A stretch of DNA of 64,000 nucleotides from Bhargavaea beijingensis (GTDB lineage: Bacteria > Bacillota > Bacilli > Bacillales_A > Planococcaceae). Position 1 is the first letter of the stretch; each line of letters opens with the position of its first letter. Position numbers and translations under genes: made by a program. The stretch spans positions 62,001 to 126,000 of the forward strand of contig NZ_FNAR01000001.1 in the NCBI RefSeq assembly GCF_900101985.1, written 5' to 3'. The notes below the pieces were generated by a model, which saw nothing but the letters and a program-made list of their open reading frames with translations, was not told the DNA's origin and did not search any database. Positions 59,753-64,000 of this stretch are shown here, piece after piece.

Positions 59753-59889
59753 TCGGCTCACTCCTTTTTGTGCAGTGGTCTGTTGTTCCGAGTATCGGGA
59801 GTCTTCCATTTGTGTATACCCGGAAAAGCGGTCTGATACTGCATGGAAATTTGCGATTGGCGGGGTATGATGGAGATGGAGGTGATTGA

Positions 59890-60825
59890 TTGATCATGAA
59901 AGACCGGGCGAGGCCCGGAATTGAGAAGGTATGTGACGCCGGGTTGCGCAGGCTGTGGCCGGACAACCCGGTCGCCGGCAAGCTGGAAGAACGCCGGAAA
60001 CAGGCCGAGGCAGGTTTTGGCGGCGAAGAGCGGGTGGACAGTGTGCTTGCGGAGTATCGACACCCCGGTCCGATCCGGATCATTCCGGACGTCGGGCTCG
60101 TCTGCGGATCCCGGTTCCAGCTTGATGTACTTGTGCTCACGCAATCGTGGGCATGCCTTCTCGAAGTCAAGAACATTTCCGGCCGCTCCGTGATCAAGGA
60201 CATCCCCCCTCAACTGGTCCGGATCACCAAGGACGGCCGCGAAGAGGCGCTCGGCAGCCCGTTTGCCCAGCTGGACAGCAACCTGATGCTGTTCAGGGAC
60301 TGGCTGCATGAGCGCAACACCCCCATTCCTGTATACGGCGCCGTCGTCTTCGCCTACCCGAGCCAGATGGTCGAAGCCGCAGCCGCTACTCACCCCATTC
60401 TCTTTCCGAATCGTATTCCGTTTTTCTTGCGCAATCTTCCCGGACGGCCACTGCTTGATGAGCATGATCTGAATGAGCTCACCCGGCAAGTGCTCGTATC
60501 GCATGAGCCATACGTCCAGCGGCCGCTCTGCACGATGTATCCCCAGGTAACCGAAAGAACTGTCCGGACCGGCGCCATGTGCATGGCCTGTGGCGAGTTC
60601 GGTATGCGCTGGCGTGACCGGGCGTGGCATTGCAGCTGCATCTCCCGTTCCGCCCACGTTAAAGCGATCCAGGATTGGTTCCACATTTTCAGCGGCGGCA
60701 TGACCAATGAGGAATGCCGGAGGTTTCTTGAAGTGGAGGATCGGCATGCGGCTAGGAGGATGATGAAAAGTGCCGGGCTGATTGAAAAAGGGCAAGGCCG
60801 ATGGAAAACCTATCATCAACCATGA
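59890..60825 (+). CDS. NERD domain protein
   Basis: A 311-residue protein with an N-terminal NERD nuclease-related domain (G-F-G-G-E-E-R-V-D, F-Q-L-D-V-L-V-L then L-L-E-V-K-N-I-S-G, the D-x(n)-E-x-K pattern) and a C-terminal C-M-A-C-G zinc-like motif. NERD domains are predicted nucleases; function unproven. Start TTG at 59890 or ATG at 59896 behind GGAGGTGA. Confidence 0.85.
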   Translation: MIMKDRARPGIEKVCDAGLRRLWPDNPVAGKLEERRKQAEAGFGGEERVDSVLAEYRHPGPIRIIPDVGLVCGSRFQLDVLVLTQSWACLLEVKNISGRSVIKDIPPQLVRITKDGREEALGSPFAQLDSNLMLFRDWLHERNTPIPVYGAVVFAYPSQMVEAAAATHPILFPNRIPFFLRNLPGRPLLDEHDLNELTRQVLVSHEPYVQRPLCTMYPQVTERTVRTGAMCMACGEFGMRWRDRAWHCSCISRSAHVKAIQDWFHIFSGGMTNEECRRFLEVEDRHAARRMMKSAGLIEKGQGRWKTYHQP

Positions 60826-60862
60826 TTTTGGGGCCCTCCGAGAGGGGGCTCTTTTTTGATGA

Positions 60863-60970
60863 GCGCGCATAGAAGTGCCGGAAGCGCGCATAGAAACCGG
60901 ATAACCGCGCATAGAACACTCGCTGCCGCGCATAGATTGCCGATAACCGCGCATAGATTCCTATGCGCGC
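60863..60970. repeat. five CGCGCATAG repeats, 21-bp period, plus inverted copy
   Basis: The ten-base core GCGCGCATAG (or CCGCGCATAG) starts at 60863, 60884, 60905, 60926 and 60947, each exactly 21 bp apart. An inverted CTATGCGCGC at 60961-60970 closes a hairpin with the last copy. The spacers vary. Not a CRISPR: repeats and spacers are far too short. Confidence 0.92.
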
Positions 60971-61086
60971 TTCGCCGCCCCGAAATCGCGGCCCCCCGTT
61001 CCGTATCAATCACCCAAATTATGAAACCCTGCCCCCTTCTTTCCCGTAGAAAGACCATACACTCCAAAATAGAGAGGGTTTTCCTC

Positions 61087-62787
61087 ATGCTGAATTTATT
61101 GTTGTTTTCCGTGATTTCGGGTCTGGTTCTGGCGCTGCTGGCGGTACCGTTCCGGGCTGCTGGTGTTATGAAGAAAGACGGCCGCAAGGCAACGGAGCCG
61201 GTGAACACGGTGCCGCTCCTGATCGGGTGCGCCGTCTCGTTCGCAATCATCACGTTTGGCGTTTATTACTTCCTCAACCTGGACCGCAATTGGACATCGC
61301 TTTGGCCGGCGGTCGTCGTGGCGGCGGTGATCGGAGCCGCGTCGGCTGCCGGGGGCACCGAGCGTAAGGCACGGACGGTCGTTTCGCTTGCGGCGCTCGT
61401 GTTCGCGGCGTACCTCCTCGCCGCACCGCTCTTTAACGCCAATGACAAATACAAGGCGGTCGAGATGGAGGAGCAGGTTGAAATCAGCGCGTTTGACGAG
61501 ACGAAGACGCCCGCAAGCGTGCCGCCGAAGTTTGCCCGCAACAAGATGAAAAAGGCGTTCGGCCAGGTGCCGAATACAAGCTACTACGAACTCGGCGAGC
61601 TGCAGATCCAGAAAGTCGGCGGCGAGTTCGTCTATATCGCGCCGGTGGAGTTTGCCGGATTCTTCAAATGGCTCAACGGCGACACGACACCGGGTTACTT
61701 TACGATGAGCGCGACCGATTCCGCCGACAATCCGAAGTTCGTGAAGGCGGAAATGGCCTATACGCCATCGTCCTTCTTCCACAAGAACGTCGGGCGCCAC
61801 ATGCGCATGGCACATCCGGGCCTCATCTTCTACGGCGATGCCCAGCTGGAGATCGACGACGATGGCAAGCCGCATTATATCCGCTCGTACGGGAAGTTCA
61901 TCTCCGCGCGAAACGGCTTTGATGTGAAGGGAATTGTCGCTGTCGATCCGGCGACCGGGAAGACACAGCGCTACGCCATAAGGGACGTGCCGGAATTTAT
62001 CGATGGCGCCGTATCGCCCGAGGCCGTCAGCCTGGCGAACAGCTACTTCGGCAAGTACGTGCACGGCTTCTGGAATTCCCTGTTCGGCAAGAAAGACGTG
62101 AAGCTGCCGTCCGACGAGGGCACGGAGGCAAACGTGAGCCCGGTATTCGATGAGACCGGCCGCATGTATTACTTTACTGACTTCACGAGCCCGAAAGAAG
62201 AAGTCGACTCGATGCTCGGCTATGCGCTCACCGATGCGCGGACGGGGGAGGCCACTTACTACACGGGCAACCTCGAGGAGTCGTACATGGACTCGCAGGG
62301 CACGCTCCAGATCATCGAAAAGAAATTCATCGAGAAGAAGTGGTCCGGAGAAATGCCGGTGCTGTACAACTTCTACGGCGAGGCCAGCTGGCTGACGCCG
62401 GTGCTTGACCAGAACGGCTTCCTGCAGAACTACTTCATCGTCTCGGCGGCGAATCCGGAAATCTCGGCATTCGCGGGCACGCCGAACGAAGCCCTCAAGC
62501 TGTACAAGACGGCGCTCCAGCGCGGCGGTTCGACCGTCGACGGATCGTCGGAGGCGGAAGAGGCGAAGGCGGCCGTCACTGTCCAGCGCGTCTACAAGGA
62601 GCGGGCGGGCGACTTCACGCTTGTGTCGATTCTGGCAGAAGACGGGCGGAGCTTCCTCGCTTCCACGGAAACGGTGCCGCTTTCCGTCTATATCCAGGAA
62701 GGCGACCAGCTCGACGTCACCTACCTTGAGACCGGCGAGTTGTTCCTGCCGGTCAAAGAAATTGCGAATAAGACCATCGGACAATAA
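61087..62787 (+). CDS. membrane protein with large extracytoplasmic domain, unknown
   Basis: A 566-residue protein. Four hydrophobic segments in the first 130 residues are followed by a soluble, probably extracytoplasmic domain of about 430 residues rich in beta structure. I do not recognise a family. The frame is open upstream to 60856 across the 21-bp repeats, but AGAGAGGG before the ATG at 61087 and the onset of the hydrophobic N-terminus support that start. Confidence 0.7.
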   Translation: MLNLLLFSVISGLVLALLAVPFRAAGVMKKDGRKATEPVNTVPLLIGCAVSFAIITFGVYYFLNLDRNWTSLWPAVVVAAVIGAASAAGGTERKARTVVSLAALVFAAYLLAAPLFNANDKYKAVEMEEQVEISAFDETKTPASVPPKFARNKMKKAFGQVPNTSYYELGELQIQKVGGEFVYIAPVEFAGFFKWLNGDTTPGYFTMSATDSADNPKFVKAEMAYTPSSFFHKNVGRHMRMAHPGLIFYGDAQLEIDDDGKPHYIRSYGKFISARNGFDVKGIVAVDPATGKTQRYAIRDVPEFIDGAVSPEAVSLANSYFGKYVHGFWNSLFGKKDVKLPSDEGTEANVSPVFDETGRMYYFTDFTSPKEEVDSMLGYALTDARTGEATYYTGNLEESYMDSQGTLQIIEKKFIEKKWSGEMPVLYNFYGEASWLTPVLDQNGFLQNYFIVSAANPEISAFAGTPNEALKLYKTALQRGGSTVDGSSEAEEAKAAVTVQRVYKERAGDFTLVSILAEDGRSFLASTETVPLSVYIQEGDQLDVTYLETGELFLPVKEIANKTIGQ

Positions 62788-62822
62788 GGGAAGCCCTCCG
62801 CGTCACGCGGAGGGCTTTCTGC
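62788..62822. terminator. terminator between convergent genes
   Basis: AAGCCCTCCGCGT and its complement, followed by a short T run. Confidence 0.85.
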
Positions 62823-62823
62823 C

Positions 62824-63426
62824 TTATGCGGAGGCCGTGAACGGCTCCAGGATATCTTCTTTACGGCTTTCTTCCGTGTGGAAGTCGAATACGTCGTCGG
62901 TGTGCTCGTACGATTCGCCATAGAAGTCCTCGTCTTTGTAGGTGTGGATCTCTTCATATGTCTTGCGCATATGGTCGTAGATGGCCTGTTCCACCGATTC
63001 TTCACCCTCATGGTCCGGCGCCCAGTAGAGAATTTCAAGGTCCGTCTTTTCGCCTGTCGCCAGCGACCTGCGGCTGTAGCCGATGCGGCGGGCGTGGGAA
63101 AATCCGTTGCGGGCATAGAACGTCAGGCGTTTCGCTGTGTCGGTGTCCTCATAGTCGACGGGCTCGACTTCGAGGATGATCGGCTTGTTCTTGGCTTTCA
63201 GCTTTTCGATCAGCTTGCCGCCAAGGCCCTGGCCGCGGGATTTCGACGAAACAAACAAATAATCGACAAAGAGAAACTCGTCGAATTCCGCGTACATCAG
63301 CACGTGGCAGGGGCCTTCATCTTTGCCGTACACACCTTCTTTTTCCTGAAGGAGTGTTTCCATGTGATCTTTGGACTTCATTTCTTCCACTGGGAAATAT
63401 TCATTGAGCTTGTCGTACCAATTCAA
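62824..63426 (-). CDS. GNAT-family acetyltransferase
   Basis: A 200-residue GNAT protein: L-F-V-D-Y-L-F-V-S-S-K-S-R-G-Q-G-L-G-G-K-L (acetyl-CoA loop) and R-L-T-F-Y-A-R-N-G-F. The C-terminal 60 residues are acidic and His/Tyr-rich, longer than the bare domain. TTG start behind GGAGGCGG. Substrate unknown. Confidence 0.82.
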   Translation of the reverse strand: MNWYDKLNEYFPVEEMKSKDHMETLLQEKEGVYGKDEGPCHVLMYAEFDEFLFVDYLFVSSKSRGQGLGGKLIEKLKAKNKPIILEVEPVDYEDTDTAKRLTFYARNGFSHARRIGYSRRSLATGEKTDLEILYWAPDHEGEESVEQAIYDHMRKTYEEIHTYKDEDFYGESYEHTDDVFDFHTEESRKEDILEPFTASA

Positions 63427-63646
63427 ATTGAACCGCCTCCGGTATGTTTGGATTCATCCGGGGTTTTTGTTTGGGGAAAGGTCGGATGAGGAAAAAAACA
63501 GATGAGAAAAAATCCTCGTCACCAACTGGGGGAACCGGAAAACGCAATTCACATCCTCTTCTTTACCCGCTCAGAACCGGGTTAAACCTCCTTTTGGGAA
63601 GAAATGCATGATCCCCTTAAAAACAGGCTCCTGCCCGCGCAAAACC
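63427..63646. other. intergenic stretch without a recognised gene
   Basis: About 220 bases between the GNAT gene and the ctsR promoter. I see no gene, no RNA and only a weak GAACCGGGTT hairpin near 63577. Confidence 0.4.
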
Positions 63647-63695
63647 TTTGCGGATGCTTGTATAACATCGTATAATTAAGTCAAAGATAGTCAAA
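63647..63695 (+). promoter_or_regulatory. ctsR promoter and CtsR operator
   Basis: TTTGCG (63647-63652) and TATAAT (63671-63676), 18 bp apart, form a sigma-A promoter. AGTCAAAGATAGTCAAA (63679-63695) is an exact match to the CtsR heptad repeat separated by three bases. ctsR is thus autoregulated as a class III heat-shock gene. Confidence 0.93.
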
Positions 63696-63733
63696 GTCAA
63701 CTGAGTCCATATGCCTTGGAAAGAGGTGAAACC

Positions 63734-64000
63734 ATGCGGAACATCTCCGACATCATTGAAGGATATCTCAAGTCGATTCTCGAAAAAGAACAGGACGGGA
63801 TGGCTGAGATCAAGCGGAGTGAAGTCGCGGAGAAATTCCAGTGCGTCCCTTCGCAGATCAACTATGTCATCAAGACCCGGTTCACGACGGAGCGCGGCTA
63901 TATGGTCGAGAGCAAGCGGGGCGGCGGCGGATATATCCGGATTGTCCGCGTCCGGCCGAACAGCCGGATCGACCTGATCGAGCAGATTGTTGAGGGGCTC
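63734..64000 (+). CDS. ctsR: CtsR transcriptional repressor (3' end outside window)
   Basis: The first 89 residues of CtsR: N-I-S-D-I-I-E-G-Y-L-K-S-I-L, F-Q-C-V-P-S-Q-I-N-Y-V-I-K-T-R-F and S-K-R-G-G-G-G-Y-I-R-I, the conserved winged helix with its glycine-rich wing. It represses clp and related genes until heat shock. AAGAGGTGAAA precedes the ATG. In Bacillus it is followed by mcsA, mcsB and clpC. Confidence 0.96.
   Translation, partial: MRNISDIIEGYLKSILEKEQDGMAEIKRSEVAEKFQCVPSQINYVIKTRFTTERGYMVESKRGGGGYIRIVRVRPNSRIDLIEQIVEGL

Noticed and set aside
60863-60970. Possible CRISPR array
   Set aside because: Repeats of about 10 bp with 11-bp spacers and no cas genes; the regular 21-bp period is a different kind of repeat.
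60856-61086. N-terminal extension of the 566-residue membrane protein
   Set aside because: The extension translates the 21-bp repeats and precedes a clear ribosome site and membrane start at 61087.

Overview
The window looks like chromosomal DNA of a spore-forming member of the Bacillales, most likely a high-GC relative of the Planococcaceae/Bacillaceae. This rests on spore genes (CotF-like and CotD-like coat proteins, a LytH-like cortex peptidase), the sporulation-linked Ku/LigD repair pair, a YclJK-type two-component system, a thi operon under a TPP riboswitch, strong GGAGG ribosome binding sites, frequent TTG/GTG starts, and a ctsR gene with a Gram-positive CtsR operator at the right edge. 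I see no rRNA, tRNA or CRISPR array.

Layout. 1-11.6 kb: envelope and stress genes (PH-domain pair, DUF2207 protein, CotF, a sugar-ABC ATPase remnant, DDAH-like hydrolase, DUF302, LytH, YclJK, HtrA-like protease, VOC protein). 11.7-14.2 kb: an IS21-family element with readable ends and a 5-bp target duplication, inserted in a small lipoprotein gene. 14.6-23 kb: a visibly AT-rich island with an unrecognised 876-residue protein, a PD-(D/E)xK-like protein, a PLD-like nuclease, Vsr, a C5 cytosine methyltransferase and a possible DUF3427-like protein. Decayed copies of a lipoprotein + VOC module are scattered through its left half. 23-28 kb: small enzymes (aminoglycoside-type kinase and acetyltransferase relatives, a phosphatase-like protein lacking its catalytic His, NrnB). 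28-30.2 kb: a ParM/ParR-type actin segregation cassette with an upstream repeat region resembling a centromere. 30.2-33 kb: divergent ligD and ku. 33-43.7 kb: AbgT transporter, alkaline phosphatase behind a four-repeat PhoP box, a UvrA paralogue, a YibE/F pair and an FAD dehydrogenase. 44-49.6 kb: two thioredoxin-like paralogues, an ABC-F protein with a leader ORF and attenuator, a cysteine-free peroxiredoxin, membrane proteins and a TetR regulator. 49.7-53.4 kb: TPP riboswitch and tenA-thiM-thiD-thiE-thiW. 53.5-56.6 kb: TetR + ABC exporter operon with two palindromic operators. 56.6-64 kb: GrpB, CotD, DCC protein, DUF3238, NERD and GNAT proteins, and the start of ctsR.

Cross-cutting patterns. 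A family of short repeats with a strict 21-bp period occurs at four intergenic loci, and the palindrome ATTTCCCGGGAAAT recurs at several others. The best candidates for something undescribed are the 876-residue protein with its recombining lipoprotein/VOC flanks, and the chromosomal ParMR cassette with its repeat region.
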